Source: Chrysomallon squamiferum (Eukaryota > Mollusca > Gastropoda > Neomphalida > Peltospiridae). Taken from it: a stretch of 64,000 nucleotides of DNA. The notes beneath the pieces were generated by a model. That model saw only the letters and a program-made list of their open reading frames with translations. It was not told where the DNA came from and made no database searches. Position 1 is the first letter of the stretch, and every line of letters begins with the position of its first letter. Where the stretch lies: assembly GCA_012295275.1 (NCBI GenBank), contig CM022672.1, forward strand, positions 727,943-791,942, given 5' to 3'. Below, piece by piece: positions 25,400-52,848 of this stretch. Both the position numbers and the translations under genes were made by a program.

Positions 25400-26480
25400 T
25401 AAATTTAGATATTATTTATCTTTATCGATTTCTTTTTCTTGGCTCTAATAGTTTTACTAGGAAATTTGAAACTCAGGATTTAAAAATGTTGGATTTTATG
25501 ATCCAAATAAAAATAGCGAATATTAATACCTTTGTTTATATTTATAATATTTCCTGGGTTGGCATTTGCTAATTATAGTTTTCAGTTTATAATTTTACTT
25601 CCGTCATTTACACATGAGTAAAACTAATTAAAGTTTAGTTTCAAACATGTTTTATCTTAAAAGCTTCTAGCTTCCTTGTTAACAGCAGTGTTGTCGTTGT
25701 ATACCATTTATTTATTTATTTTTATTTATTAAATTTTATTTATTTATTTATTTAGTTAGTTAGTTAGTTATTAATTATCTGTTTGTTTGTTTGTTTGTTT
25801 ATTTGTTTAGTTGCTTGTTTTTGTTTGCTTCTCTTTTTTTTTTATTTTTTTTGTTTTTTGTTGTTGTTGTTTTTTAATAAACAAAACTAGTTTGCTATTG
25901 TAGAGATAACATATCCAATCCTTTAAGCACATATTAAAGTCTGTTTTACTGCTATTGTATAAAGGAAGACTACTATCTAAATTTTATAACACAACAATTG
26001 GGGAAATGATGTATTATATAAACAAACCCTGTAGCATTGCAGTTATTATGTGTAAAACGCGCCACAAAACAAAAATACCAATGTATATGACTCTGTTATT
26101 TCTTGTTAAAATAAACCATTTCTTCTGGTTCTTGTAGAAATACATAACTGTACCATATATTAACGAAATGACACTTCTTGCGGAATCGGAGAAACTAACA
26201 GGTCTTCTAAACAAGCAGGAAGCGGAGAAAAAGAAAAGCTCGCACGACACACGTGTATACCTAAATAAAGTTCCATTTTATATTTGACGTTATTTCTAGA
26301 AATAAGACGAAGAGATAAACTGCTGTGAGAAGTAACAATATTAATGTGCATGTATCTATTATACGTGCATGTAAATCAGTTGTATCGTATTCCTAGGGTA
26401 GAAATAATGAAGGTAGTCCATTAAGTATATAGTAAACCCTGTTTTATTGTTTTTGAGTGAAAAACATTAGATTCGCCTGT
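25400..26480. other. No gene recognised; AT-rich with TTTA/TTTG tracts
   Basis: TTTATTTA and GTTTGTTT tracts occupy about 25690-25870. No exon with splice support was seen. The small open frames here lack any family signature. Confidence 0.5.
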
Positions 26481-26487
26481 CGTTGCA

Positions 26488-26685
26488 TCAGAGACATCTG
26501 AGTAACAGGAAAACACTACAAACGGTGATATTACTTTTAAATTCGTCTATCAGTATATCAGTTGTTGCATAGATTATATCAGTACTGCAGAAAATACCCC
26601 GTACAGTAATATTACTTTTAAATTCGTCTATCACTGTATCAGTTGTTGTAGTGACTGTTTCAGTACTGCAGAAACATCAGTGTAA
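26488..26685. repeat. Two tandem copies of a roughly 90-bp unit
   Basis: Units share ATATTACTTTTAAATTCGTC, TATCAGTTGTTG and TCAGTACTGCAGAAA. The second copy also matches 7735-7835 at the end of psq exon 3, marking one edge of the segmental duplication. Confidence 0.75.
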
Positions 26686-26688
26686 GTA

Positions 26689-26787
26689 TGTATGTGTGTA
26701 TGTATGTATGTATGTATGTATGTATGTATGTATGTATGTATGTATGTATGTATGTATGTATGTATGTATGTATGTATGTATGTATGT
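26689..26787. repeat. (TATG)n microsatellite
   Basis: Near-perfect TATG tetramers. Further TATG-type tracts occur at 29092-29330, 30393-30500, 42167-42236 (as CATA) and 60112-60160. Cys/Tyr/Val-rich open frames across them are artefacts. Confidence 0.95.
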
Positions 26788-28337
26788 ACTTACCGTATGT
26801 ATGAATTTATGTATGTATTAATGTATCTACGAACGTATGTACAAAATAAATAATAACAATAAGCTAGTATGGTCCGATTAATATAAACATACAGAAGACA
26901 ACAATAAAAACTATATAATCATTGTCCATAAATTACTCACACAGTAACAACACACTTTACACACTGCGAAAATGATTTTATTTAAAGAAAACTCAAAACA
27001 CCCAATAAAACAATATGTTCTTCTTATAATAAACCTTATAATAGCTATGTTTTTTTTTTAAAATGTATTATTATTATTACTTTTTTTATTAAGTAGTTAC
27101 TTGAAACACTAGGATTACACAACAAATTCCTTTCTTACATTTAACACAGCTACAAGTAGTAAACTCCCAGTCTGAGCTGTCACTCTTTTTTGTTTAATTT
27201 TTCGACGACTCAAGAATAAATGGATATTTTCACCGGATCAAAATTAAGTAAAGGTTGTACTGACAAGGTATTATTACAGATGTTTCCTATTATAAAAAAA
27301 TATATATATATATTCAAACCCCAAATAGTTTTAATTAGTTATTAACAAAAACATATTAACATATTTATAAACAACCTTTAGTAGTAGAAATCAAAATAAA
27401 CATAGCATTCATTAATATTACTAAACAATACCTCACTACAAACAACAAAATATTACATCATATTCACCAATAAGTTACTGACTTGTTAGTACATACACTT
27501 TCATCTCTGCGGTTTTATTAGTAGTCCAAGTTATAAATAGCCTCGTAGATATACACAGAACGGACCACACAGAAGTCATTGTAACAGTGGCACTGTAACA
27601 TACATTCTCTTTATTCTACTTATCGTCTCTAGAAAATAAACCAATTTAAAAACACTGATGTTCCGGAAAAATTATTTTAAGTGCAACTGGAGCGACACAT
27701 CCAATTTCATAAAAACCGATAAAAATATTGGATGTGTCAATCTGGCTTAAAGTAAATACAACATTTTGTGAATAATTAATGATAGTTCTATGACATATTT
27801 TTATAATAAAATTTTTAAAAAGGAGATGTTTGTTTAAACGTATTCATATAAAACACACAAAGACACATGAATCCTATCTAAACAACAACAACAATAAAAC
27901 TATATAAATACAATAAAAGCAAAAGTAGTCAGAAACGTCTGCTTGTCTGTGAAAACGCTTGGCCTCTTAAATGTTTAGGCTCAAAAAAGGTTCACTGAAA
28001 ACTCCATTCAGTATACTTTTTCTTCAGAATAGGCAATATTTTGTTTTACATCAACATGCAGAATTTTTCACCATTCTTTTAAGCAATATTTACTGACTAT
28101 ATATATATACACAGATGTAGGAATAATAATCATTAAAACACAAAAACTCAAATAATCAAAAACTCCAAATATTAGAAGATAAAACTGATGTATATTCTCA
28201 CGATGTATTACTGAATACAAAAACAGAACTGAACCGAACTTGAGATAACAACAGTATCTACACACTCGTCTCTTTTATACACTGGATCTCAACAATGAAT
28301 TATAATCACAGTAATATTTCTTCTGTTTTCTCTCAGC
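26788..28337 (-). other. Probable 3' UTR and flank of gene B
   Basis: No coding exon. The stretch corresponds to 7.8-9.35 kb behind gene A, with shared segments around the poly(A) signal and around 27140-27290. Confidence 0.45.
26977..26982 (-). terminator. Candidate poly(A) signal of gene B
   Basis: Minus-strand AATAAA with a following GT-rich segment (GTGTGTAAAGTGTGTTGTTA), conserved with the one behind gene A. Confidence 0.45.
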
Positions 28338-41323
<12,986 letters not shown>

Positions 41324-42004
41324 GTTATCTGTTTCAGCATGAAATAAAATACTCACGACTGTGTAACATATATATTGAATGTCTAACTTTTTTAATAAAA
41401 TACAAAACAAATAAAACATATATAACCAGTTTGTTTATGAAAAATGTTTAAATGTTATTTATTTCTGACAGTGATCACCAAGGAAATGGAAACTGAATAA
41501 CACTTCACTGGAAATTCTTGATAACATTCCTAAAACAAATCTACTGCAATTCTACTGTTGTTCAAGTTAATACTGTGATATTAAAACTTTTACAATCTGG
41601 TAATTAAAATATTTCCTTGTTCACAATTAAAAACGTTTCTATTTTTATTTATTTAGATTATTATTTTGATTTATAAATAATCAAAATATTTCCTTGTTCA
41701 CAATTAAAAACATTTTAATTTTTATTTATTTTGATTATTATTTTGATTCAGAAATGTCAGAAATAATAAAGGTATTTTCTAACTGACAATTTCATCTGGT
41801 GAAATCAGATTTGATTGATGTTTTTAACTGAAAATGGCCACTGAAATCTATTTCTTAAAAACACTCTTCCTTCTAATGGTTTAAATTTAAGATCAACTTT
41901 TCTACTACTGCTATGTTGTCGTTGTACACTATATCAGAAATTAAACACGTCTACACAAAACACATTTGTAAATAATTTTTTGTCTAAATCATATTTGTGC
42001 TTAC

Positions 42005-42070
42005 CTGTATGAAATTTCTCAACAAAATGTATGTTCAAAATCGTTTGAGGAAATTGGAACTGAAGCTGTG
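42005..42070 (-). promoter_or_regulatory. Candidate non-coding first exon of gene B, 3' end at 42005
   Basis: The minus strand reads GAAATTTCATACAG then GTAAGCAC, a good donor, matching the gene A leader copies. The distance to the coding start (41323) is about 0.7 kb. The 5' limit is unknown. Confidence 0.45.
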
Positions 42071-42159
42071 AAACTTGGGAAACCCGTCGGTTGATCTAAA
42101 TATAGCCATGCCATGGCCGGAAGCTAATAGACAGACTGTTTATTTATTTATAGATATAT

Positions 42160-42202
42160 ACATACACATATACATACATACATACATACATACATACATA
42201 CA

Positions 42203-42234
<32 letters not shown>

Positions 42235-42474
42235 CATACATTCATACATAGATTTATAAATGTTTACATACCTACGAACACAGACGTTCTTACTGTGAGA
42301 TCACGTTGTTGTGTATGTAATATTATGCCAGTCAGAGTCACATTATTATAAAGAGTTTTATGGGGGTTTTTAATTTATTTTGCTACTTTTGCTACTTTTG
42401 TTACTTTTGTTGTTGTTGTTATTATTATCATTATTTTCATCATCATTATAATCATCATCATCATCATCATCATA

Positions 42475-42523
<49 letters not shown>

Positions 42524-42607
42524 GATGTTGATGGGTATATTTGTGATTTATAGTTAAAATCATGTGTTTTTAAAAGAAATTTCTGTATTATTAGATTAGT
42601 ACTTTTT

Positions 42608-42690
<83 letters not shown>
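42160..42690. repeat. Compound microsatellites (CATA, ATC/ATT, TC)
   Basis: CATA 42167-42236, ATC then ATT 42448-42521, TC 42611-42686. This cluster marks the junction between the gene B block and gene C's 3' side. Confidence 0.9.
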
Positions 42691-42692
<2 letters not shown>

Positions 42693-45235
42693 TATTGAAG
42701 ACTTTGTGATAATTGACTGTCATGATTATGTTGGAATCAATGTCTGTTTCAGCTTAATGCTGAAAGCTTTTCTCTAATTTTTCTGGACATGCGGTTCACA
42801 AACGTTGGAGGGATTTTTTCATGCTGTCAATTTGTATCTGTTACAGTCCATTTTCGTAACACGATCTTCCTGATTCAAATCTGCCGGCTGATAATTAAAC
42901 ACTAATTGTAAGAAAACAAGACAAATATATATTTTTTCATTCTTTTATTTCTAAAACAAGCCACATCAACACAGTTTAAAAGCAGGGCAAGAATAAGAGA
43001 AGAAATTGCAAATCAGAAAATATTGTTATAATATTAATTCACTAAGTAATACAAATTTCAAGTTAAAGATGTTGGATAAATGTATACATATTTATATTTT
43101 TAATTAAATCAAATAACAATATGAATAAGCACTAACATAAAATTACATTTAGATGCCTTTTTATATTTAAAAATATTACATAAATAAAAATATAAGTATA
43201 CAATAATAATAAAAATTACATAAATCAAAAATCATCCATATTATATAGTATACATTTATGATTTATCTCCAGATGCTAATAATATATTGTAACGCATAAA
43301 CTATTTAATGGACATTAAAGTGAGGACATCAATAACGATTACTTAAAAACAATTAACTATATAAACAAAAAAATAAAAATAGAAAATTACTGGTATCTTC
43401 TGTTTAATGTTAAAACTAATTATTTCTTCTTCATTCCTTCTTCTAATTTATTAATAATTTATTTGTTTGTTAAACTCTATTTCTGAGCAAAAACAAACAC
43501 ATATGAGTACCAGCTAAATATACATCTTGCATACATTTATACTTCAATATTTAAACCAATAGGAACAAAAAGAAACACATATCTAGATTACATAATCATG
43601 AGTAGGATATTTCTCATCAAAGAGGAGAAAGTCAGAAACATATCTGTGTGTTTTACCAGCGTGAAAACGCAATGCAGAGAAGTGCTCGTGTTCGTTCAAG
43701 CAATGCTATGAAGAATCTACAGATTAAGAAAGAATGTTGATTAACAGAAAGCGAGATTTATTTTTCTCTCACATCTCTTTCTGCTCACTGATGTTAAACT
43801 TACTGAAACTGCAGTAACTTTCTCACTCTAAAAAGTATCTTTCAAAGCATGCATTTGTAATTCCCAGAAAAAATAAAGATACCATATCCAAATAAATGTC
43901 ATTGACCTCAGTTACAACTCGTAGAAAACATAAAGATACTATATACCAAATAAGTATCGTTCACCCTGATTATAACTCAGAGAAAACGTAAAGATACTAT
44001 AATGAAATAAAACTGACTGATTGTCATCAGAATGAAATGTATCATTAACAAACGTGTGATTAGAAACGAGTCTATTTTATGGATTTTCTTTCTGCGATTT
44101 TGTTTTCCATTTAAAGAGTGTTTAGATTTACACAAGTTTTGAAACAGCTATTTGTTACAATATTTTAGTGGATTTTTATTTATTTATTTATTTTTATATA
44201 TATATGTATGTTTACTGTTTTCAGTTACTCGGTGTGAAGTTTTAAGAAAATGGCAGCACGTATTGTCCTGTGTACAAACTGAAACCTACAACACATACGT
44301 CATGTTTCACTTCACTACCAGTTCTTTCAAACAAATTACATCACGATGTCAAAACCTTTTACCACTAAACACTTAACACATCATTATTAACACAACCAGG
44401 ATAACGCAAGAAATGGAATTAAAGCTAACATGTCATAATCTAGGGAACATTTTCTTCTCTTGATGACAATACTGTGACATTTTTATTTATAAGTTGAACA
44501 TTCTGTTTTGTTGTTCCATCTCAAACCAGTATGATGTTTTACCAAACGACTTTGTTTTTAAAACTATTACTCCATATAAGCACTATAACACATCTTAAAC
44601 AACAAAAGACATGAACAAAAAAGAGAGTATTTTTGACTGTGTGGTGCCTTTCATCAGAATAGTTAATAACATATAACCCATTAATTTAGTGATGACTCTG
44701 AACTGGGAATCTAGAAATTTACAAATAATTATTTTAGCGAAATACACTGACGTAAGTGGAAAGGTTAATTATCAAACAACTGTCATTAAGTTTGTGCTAT
44801 CTGATTCATTACACGTTTCTCACAACAGAAATCTACTCAACACACCAACATTGCAACAACCACTACAGGGAACATCTATCATTAAAATAACACTGTATTA
44901 ATTATACCTCACTCTAACTGATGAATGAATAAAACAAATATGAGAGTTCGAATTAATAACCTTCAAAAATTGCATAAAAGGAAAGTAGCTAGATTAAAAT
45001 GCAGCAGAAGCAAGGCAACACTAAAGAGTAGCATATACGTGTGTAGTTTTATCTATTTCTCTAAATATCTAATTAAGTGTATGTGTAATCCCACAGCAAA
45101 GCAAGAAATGTAATACAACTTATGACATTCACCAGTACGTGTATATTTGTTCTGATAAACAAACATCTGTTTTGTTAGTTAATATAAACACTGTATGTAA
45201 GTTTACATGTATGTGTGAGTATCTATATATTCATA

Positions 45236-45278
<43 letters not shown>

Positions 45279-45294
45279 CATATATATATACACA

Positions 45295-45344
<50 letters not shown>

Positions 45345-45552
45345 CTGTACATGTCCTAATTATTTTATAGTTATATGGATTTATTTTTGAATAGATATTA
45401 TTTAAGAAAGATAATAAACAAATACAAAGCATATTAAAAGATCTGCCTGACTGCTGGGTTACACATACACATTGATACAAGGTTAGGTATGTCTCACATA
45501 GAGCACACAGGTAAGAGAAGTAAAGGATACAAATGTTTTCTCTGTTCTGTTG
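42691..45552. other. No gene recognised; between gene C and gene B
   Basis: AT-rich with no exon supported on either strand. About 43860-44010 holds roughly three diverged copies of a 65-70 bp unit with AAACGTAAAGATACTATA. Minus-strand AATAAA at 45380-45385 is a possible poly(A) signal for gene C. Confidence 0.45.
45238..45345. repeat. (CA)n, (TG)n and (TA)n microsatellites
   Basis: AC 45238-45275 and TG 45299-45325 are complementary and could form a hairpin; TA follows to 45345. Confidence 0.9.
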
Positions 45553-45709
45553 TCAGATGTTAGCTCCGCAGAGTGGACATGCAGTGATACTGGAAGAGCA
45601 CTCTGAACAGACTATTGTGTGTTGACAGGGAAATGTGACGTCAACTTGCCGGGTAAAACACTCACAGCAAAGCAGAGTGTCTGAAGGTGCCTTGGTAGAG
45701 TCGTCTCTC
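45553..45709 (-). other. Canonical RING exon of gene C
   Basis: [20 protein letters not shown] then [23 protein letters not shown], stop. Ligands follow C-x2-C, C-x-H, C-x2-C, C-x2-C as in Mind bomb RINGs. TGA is at 45553-45555. Genes A and B lack the His and add a tail exon. Confidence 0.9.
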
Positions 45710-48700
45710 CTGAAACAATATTTGTTTTTAAATGTGTAGTTAATGTAAGAGACTTGCAGTGTGTGTGTGTGTGTGTGTGTGTTACCAGTCAATCTTTGTT
45801 AATAATAATGTCTGACAATACTATAACAACCTGGTTTTTAAATCACAATGTGAAGAACTGAAAAACTCAGAGAAAACTTTTCTTTATGAGAAACTGAGCA
45901 AAATCTGGAAACGAAGATAAAAGACTAACAGTTTGTGTAACATGTAGTTTCACCTTCTGCACATAATTCACTCACTTGTGTCTAAAAAAAAAAAAAATAA
46001 AAAAAAAAATAAAATAAAATAAAATTAATAAAAATAAATAAATAAATAAACAATAATAATAATAATAATGATGATGATAATTACCCTTCTACAAAGTTCT
46101 CAACAGACTTTTTCAGTGTTTCATTAGTGCAGACCTCAAACGGTGTTTTTCCGTCTTCATTTTTCAGATTGACGTCTGCTCCACTTTCTATCAGGAACTT
46201 TGCCACCTGAACACGACTTTGTGTGGGCCCCCAAAATTCCTTACGCAATTTCTTAACAAAAAAAAAAACAAAAAAACATATACTCTTTGTTCCTGTCATA
46301 AAATTTTATACTAGAAATTGTAATGAAAGTTTCCAGTGATAAAGAAAAGCAGAGAGAGAATTCGAGAAACGCACCTGCTCATACTTGCCCATCACGAGGT
46401 GTAAAGGTGTGTCTTTGTTGGAGTCACCCACGTTAATGTCTGCTTCTAAGTAAATGTGATTAAAAATCAGATTTCAGAAAATGAAAATGGAAGTTAAAAT
46501 GCAAAATACATGTAAGATCACATCCATATATTTCTCAAAAATAATTAAGAGTAATAAAGATCAAGTATGTAAAGATCAAGTCTTATTCAACAATGCCTCT
46601 TAAAATACAGAAATAATATAATTTCAAAAATTAACAAATCAAATTTAAATTCTCTTTAGTTTCCGACATTACGAAAAAAACAAAAACATAGCCAGTGATG
46701 TTCTATTTCATACTGATAGTAAAACGTGTTGTACGCACCAAAATATTGATACAGACATGAAATAACCTGCATTAAAGAGAGAAAAAGAGACAATGGAAAT
46801 TTACTTTCAGATATGAGAAGTTTGGCTGTGTCTAGAAATGCACGAGTGCAGGCAAGATGAAGTGGAGTGGCCTCCGATGCATCATTTTTCATGTTAACAT
46901 CTGCACCCTAGTAACAGCAAGAAACCAGTTTTTAACATTCTAAAACACTCGCAATGTCTTAAATTCTCATGTTAAATACTCATAATCATTCTAATCCTTA
47001 TTGACACAGTTTTCTAATTCACTTTATTATTTTAATTTATTAATCTACTTAAATAAACAAAAATCCTTTATTTGTAAAAATAAAAAATAGATAAAAAGAA
47101 TGTACCTTATTTACTATGATCCTATGTAAAGTACAAATACAGTGAAAAGATACTGAGTTATCTTCTGTTATTATGTAATTTGTAAGCAGTTTTCTTTAAC
47201 TTCTTCAATTTCTACATAAATATCCAATACATTTTAATGTGTCGCAATAACCATTATTTATTAGTGTAAGAGATACAAATGATTTATTAATGTAAAAGAA
47301 AAGATTATTTATTAGTGTAAGAGATAAAAATTATTTATTAATGTAAGAGATAAACATTATTAATGTAAGAGATAAAAAAAATTTATTATGTAAAAGATGA
47401 AAATTATTTATTAGTGTAAGAGATAATTATTATTTATTAGTGTAAGATATAAAAATTATTTATTAATGTAAGAGATGAGCATTATTTCCTTGTGTAAGAA
47501 GAGATAGCTGTTATTTATTTCTCTAACAAATAAAAATTATTTATTGGTGTAAGAGATGATTATTTATTAACGTAAGAGACAAAAATTATTTATTAATGTA
47601 AAGCATGCAAATTATGTATTAATGTAAAGACACAAAAAATTATTTACCAATGTAAGGCTATAGAATTATTTACTAATGTAAGGCTATAAAATTATTTACC
47701 AGTGTAAGGCTATAAAATTATTTACTAATGTAGAGATATAAAGATTATACATCACCTGACTGATCAGAACCTTCGCCTCCTCTGTGTGGTTGTTTATGGC
47801 TGCTATGTGCAGTGCGGTATCATCATCGTCTTTCTTCACATTAACAAGGTCTCTGTTCCTCACCAAAATTTTCTTTGTCAGTTGTCCTCTGTTAATTAGA
47901 ATATACACTGAAGTGTTTCTCTCTGTTTTTTTTGGACACAATCCTGTATTTTATTATTTAATATGCTAAAAAATAAGTCATAACAACTGAACCACTCAAA
48001 CTGAAAAATAGTATATCTATGTACATATATCTATATCCAGCTATCTCTCTCTCTCTCTGTATGTATGTATGTATGTATGTATGTATGTATGTGTGTATGT
48101 AATCAAACACACACACACACACACACACATGCATATGTATATAAATATGTATCCACACACATACACACACATAAACACACACATTCACATATATATTTTA
48201 TATTTTCTGATTTTTTCGGTAAACAATGTTACTTCTGAAGATTTAATTAATACCCAGATTTGCCGTGGAAGGCATCCCAGTGTAGAGGGTTGAAGCCTCT
48301 CTCGTTGGTGATGGTCAGATCGATGTCTGGGCACATGAGCAGAACCTGAGCACAGGAGATTTGATTTTCTCTTATAGCATCATGGAGTGGAGTGTCCCCT
48401 GATTTATCCTAACATCAACACAAACGTGAAACATATGTACTACAAGATTAAAAAAACAACAACAACAAACAAACTGATTACACACGTGAAAAAATTATAT
48501 CTTTTGTTTTCTTTCTTATTATTGTTGTTGTTGTTATTCCTCTTCTTTTGTTGTCTTCTTCTTAATAGTATTAGTATTAGTATTGTTATTAATATCACTA
48601 GTGGTATTGGTATTGGTATTAGTATTAGTATTGGTATTGGTATTGGTATTGGTATTGGTATTAGTACTGGTATAGGTATTAGTATTAGTTTTGGAACTGG

Positions 48701-51700
48701 TATTGGTATTGGTATTGGTATTCATATTAGTATTACTATTGGTATTGCTATTAGTATTGGAAATAGAAAATTGAGATTTTTTTATAGGTTTTTTAACAAA
48801 CATTTTGCAAATTATGTGTGATCCTACTCACTGACAGATAATTACAAGAAAGTGAAAACTGGAAGAAGAGTGATTGGAAAAAAAAAGTACTTAATTCTGT
48901 ATTTAAGTCTAACAGAGATTTGTGAGTAACTCACAGTTGTGTTGACATCACTCCCACTTCTCATCAGATCATGTACTATCAGCTGATCTCCAGTGTGCAC
49001 AGCAAGATGAAGAGTTGTCTGTCCTTTGTTATTGACAACCTCAGTGTCTGCATTCTTTTCCAGGAGGAATTTAACGACATCAACATGTTTCCTGTTGATC
49101 ACAGTAATAAAGTTCAAACATTCTGACAAAGTGGTAAAATATCAGTTTAGTTTTCAAGTTGTTCTGCTTACGTTTTCATTGTGTTGCAGATCAAAAACTC
49201 TTCATTGCTACTGCACATCCATATCTCTCAGTCTTTCTTTTTTATAAACAGGAATGAATGAATAAATAAATTAAATAAATACAAAATAAATAAATAAATA
49301 AATAATAATAAATCATAATTTATTCACTTACTTAATCATTGCAATCATAAGTGCTGTGTTACCAAGAGCATCTCTCACATCCAACTGACTTCCTTTTTCC
49401 AGCAGGTATTTCACAATTTCCAGTTTGCCTTCCTTTGCTGCTATGTTTAAACATGTTAGACCATTTGGTGGAATACCCTTAACCTAAGAGTAGACACACA
49501 AAAATAAAACAAATTTCCATAAAGCAAACAACCATTACAAAACACAGCCCTACCTGTTACTTTCAACAGCATCTCAGTCGATTCAGATTTATATTTAACA
49601 AATAACATCTTTGAAGTGAAACTGTCTTAACTGTCAATAATCAACAAAGTGAGTATATGATTACCTTCAGATTGTCTTCAATATAATATGTAAAGTCATA
49701 CACTGTGTTCCATTAACATGTAAATTATACACTGTGTTTAGTATAATGTGTAAATTATAGACATGTTCAGTTTAACATGTATATTGTAGATTGTATTTAG
49801 TTTAACATGTAAATTGTAGATATGGTTTAGTTTAACATGTAAATTGTAGATATGGTTTAGTTTAGCATGTAAGTTGTAGATATGGTTTAGTTTAACATGT
49901 AATATGTAGGTAGGTTGTGTTCAGTTTAACATGTATATTGTAGATATGGTTCAGTTTAACATGTAAATTGCACGTTATATCCAACTGTCTGTACTACTTA
50001 TACTTACCAACCTTGTTCTTATGCCCAGTTCAACTATACTACTATACTTACCAGTTTGGGATATTTCTCACAAATTTTCTTAACTTCCTCAAGATCTGAT
50101 TTTTCAACTGCTTCTAAAAACTGCTTTGCACCCTCCTCCTGTTTATCTTCTGTAGGCTTTTCTTCTATTTTAAAATCTTCTAGTGCCTTTTTTAATGCTG
50201 GAAGAACATAAAATACAACATACAGGTGTAAAAAATTATATACAGATGTAAAACACATTTAAAATATCTGGAAGTCAATTAAGAATCTTCTTAAAATACA
50301 GTCACCTCTTTCTGTCACATAATTATTTTTGTACACACCAAATAAATCTATAAACACTAAGAATATTAAATACAGAAAAAAAAAAGTAACATGAATTTTT
50401 ACAATGTGTGTCTGTGTGTGTGTGTGTGTGCGCGCATGTGTGTGTTTGTGTGTGAAAGGTACTTTGTAAGAAATCTGTAACAAATTGGTACAATTAACAC
50501 ATTAAGAAGAACTACTTGATTCTACCTAACTTGAAGATATCTGTATCTAAACCACCAGGTAAATGTTCTTTCAGGCCTAAAGGATCAGATGGAAGTTCTG
50601 ACTTTGAGGCTGGGAGGCAGCAGGCAGGATTAAACACAAACACTTTCAGTCCAAACCTGACATTGACGTCTCCACTGGTATGTACATGTACCACTTCACC
50701 CACCTTTCCAAGCACCTGAGACAGAGAACACACTAGTTTGTAACATCAGTCAAATGAGCTTTACACATCTCATTATTAAGTGACATATATAAAATATGTG
50801 TTATACAGCAGTGTTATAAATGATTTTGTTAATGAATTAAACTTTGTCACTTAGAAAGGTTTACAAATTATCTTGTTTACTTATTTGCAAAGTTTTCAAG
50901 ACACAGTCTAACTGTGATATATAACATATTACACTAAATTATTACACTCTGTCATACAAAATTACTTTACAAGAATTTAGTTTTTCTTTGCGTGGATACA
51001 ATACACAACACAGCACATTTAAACCTTTTTCATTGGCGATGCCCAACCTCCATGACCTTTCTGTAAGCGTTTGACTTTTTCTAGATCATCAACAATCCGT
51101 ACTGCATTTCCTTTCTCAATCTACAGTTAAAACAACAACAAACAGCTATCAGTAACAGATTCACTCTACAACAATTTCTGACATAAACTACTTTCTTTCC
51201 TTACCTAGAATAAAAATGATAAGAAAAAGAAATGAGACCATTAGGAAGTATTAATGAAGAAAAACTTTAAATGTACAAAATGAAGATCTCTTATCTGAAA
51301 TTGTGAAGTCTAAATTTTTGTTTACAAGATTTCTACGTGGAGGGTTTGTTATGAAAAGAACTTGTATAAGGCTACTGATGCAGGTATTAACAAAATTCGT
51401 ACTGATTTGGTTCTGAACTTACTTTACTTTTGTAAATATCCACATGTAAAACAGCCTCCACATTATTAACTAGTTCACTGTACAATCTATTATGATGACA
51501 TAGGTACAATTCATCTTATGTTTTGGTATGAGAATCACTTATTTGTCCTTCAAAAATCTGAAAACTCTGAAATCTGAAATCTTTTTTTTTTTTTTTTTTC
51601 TGACCTTCTGAAATAGTGATATCACACCTTTTCAATGTGTTTTTTTTTGTTTGTTTTTTTATGTATAAGAATATTATATAAAAATGTTTGTCTCCTTCGG

Positions 51701-52801
51701 TTCCAATATTTAAATTGTGAAACCTGAAAAGCTTCCAGTCCCCACCATTTCGGATGAGAGATTCTCAAATTACAACAACAATTAGATGAGCCAGACAAAA
51801 TGTTTGAAATCAAATATGTACAGTTATACTAGTTAAATTAATTATTTATTTGGTTAATACATAAAACGAAATTTACTGAAAAACTTTGTCAAACCTTCGC
51901 TGGATGTTCTCCTGCAGCTTCTGCTGGTATCTGCTCTTCTGAATCTATAAGTATTATAAAAATTCATTATAAAAACATCTTCATCTCAGATTAACATTTC
52001 AACAAACTTTTATTTACATAAACAGATATAGAGATTTCTACTTATTCAGAGCTGTTAATTTTACCTAGAACGGGCAAATTGTGAAGGTAACACTGAGGTC
52101 CCTGTCCAGGTTGAATACACTGGACATCAACTTGGCCCTGATGACCAACGCGACACGTAGTTATCTCCCCTTCATCCCAGGCAACAGTCACTGCAGATCT
52201 GTAGGATTTGGAATCGTGGTTGATAATCCCTGTCACTCTCCCTGTTTTACCTGGGCCACCTGTAAAGTGAATGTCTCTGTTTCAATTCTTTCTTTATTTA
52301 TTTATTTATTTGTGGATGAATGGTGAATAATTAATACAGCTAATTAAGTTATTACCACTAAAGAATTAATTGATACAAAACAAATGTTCAGACTTACCAG
52401 TTATCAACACCAGTGGTAACAAGATGATTTTTATAATTACGATTCCCCCCCCCCATTATTAAGAGTTTTTGAATGTATGAAATAATATAAAAAATAAATG
52501 TAATTTTAACCGTCTTTGTCATCCTGGTCCCAGTTAACTCCACGAACGACGACTGCACCAGGGAACAGTCCATGGGTTTTAATCAGTGTTGAAACGTTTC
52601 GTTCTGGCACCACCCTCCTGCATAGAAACATGTAAAATACTGATACATAAGTTTCAAGTACGACATTAATATTAGGAATAACACTGTGAAAGCAGTTATG
52701 ATGATTTAGACTGTTGTTGTTTATTATGGTCAGCAGATATAAATTTATGTATGTTTATTTGTTTCAGTTTTTATTTTCTGTTTCAGAAAAGTATATCCTC
52801 C

Positions 52802-52848
<47 letters not shown>

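Noticed and set aside
26014-26351. Small open frames on both strands near 26 kb
   Set aside because: No family signature, and the region corresponds to repeated flanking DNA.
44689-45113. Two moderate + strand open frames
   Set aside because: No recognisable domain, no splice signals in the right places and AT-rich composition like the surrounding non-coding DNA.
48387-48821. Ile/Gly/Ser-rich 144-codon open frame
   Set aside because: Runs through an ATTGGT hexamer repeat in a gene C intron.
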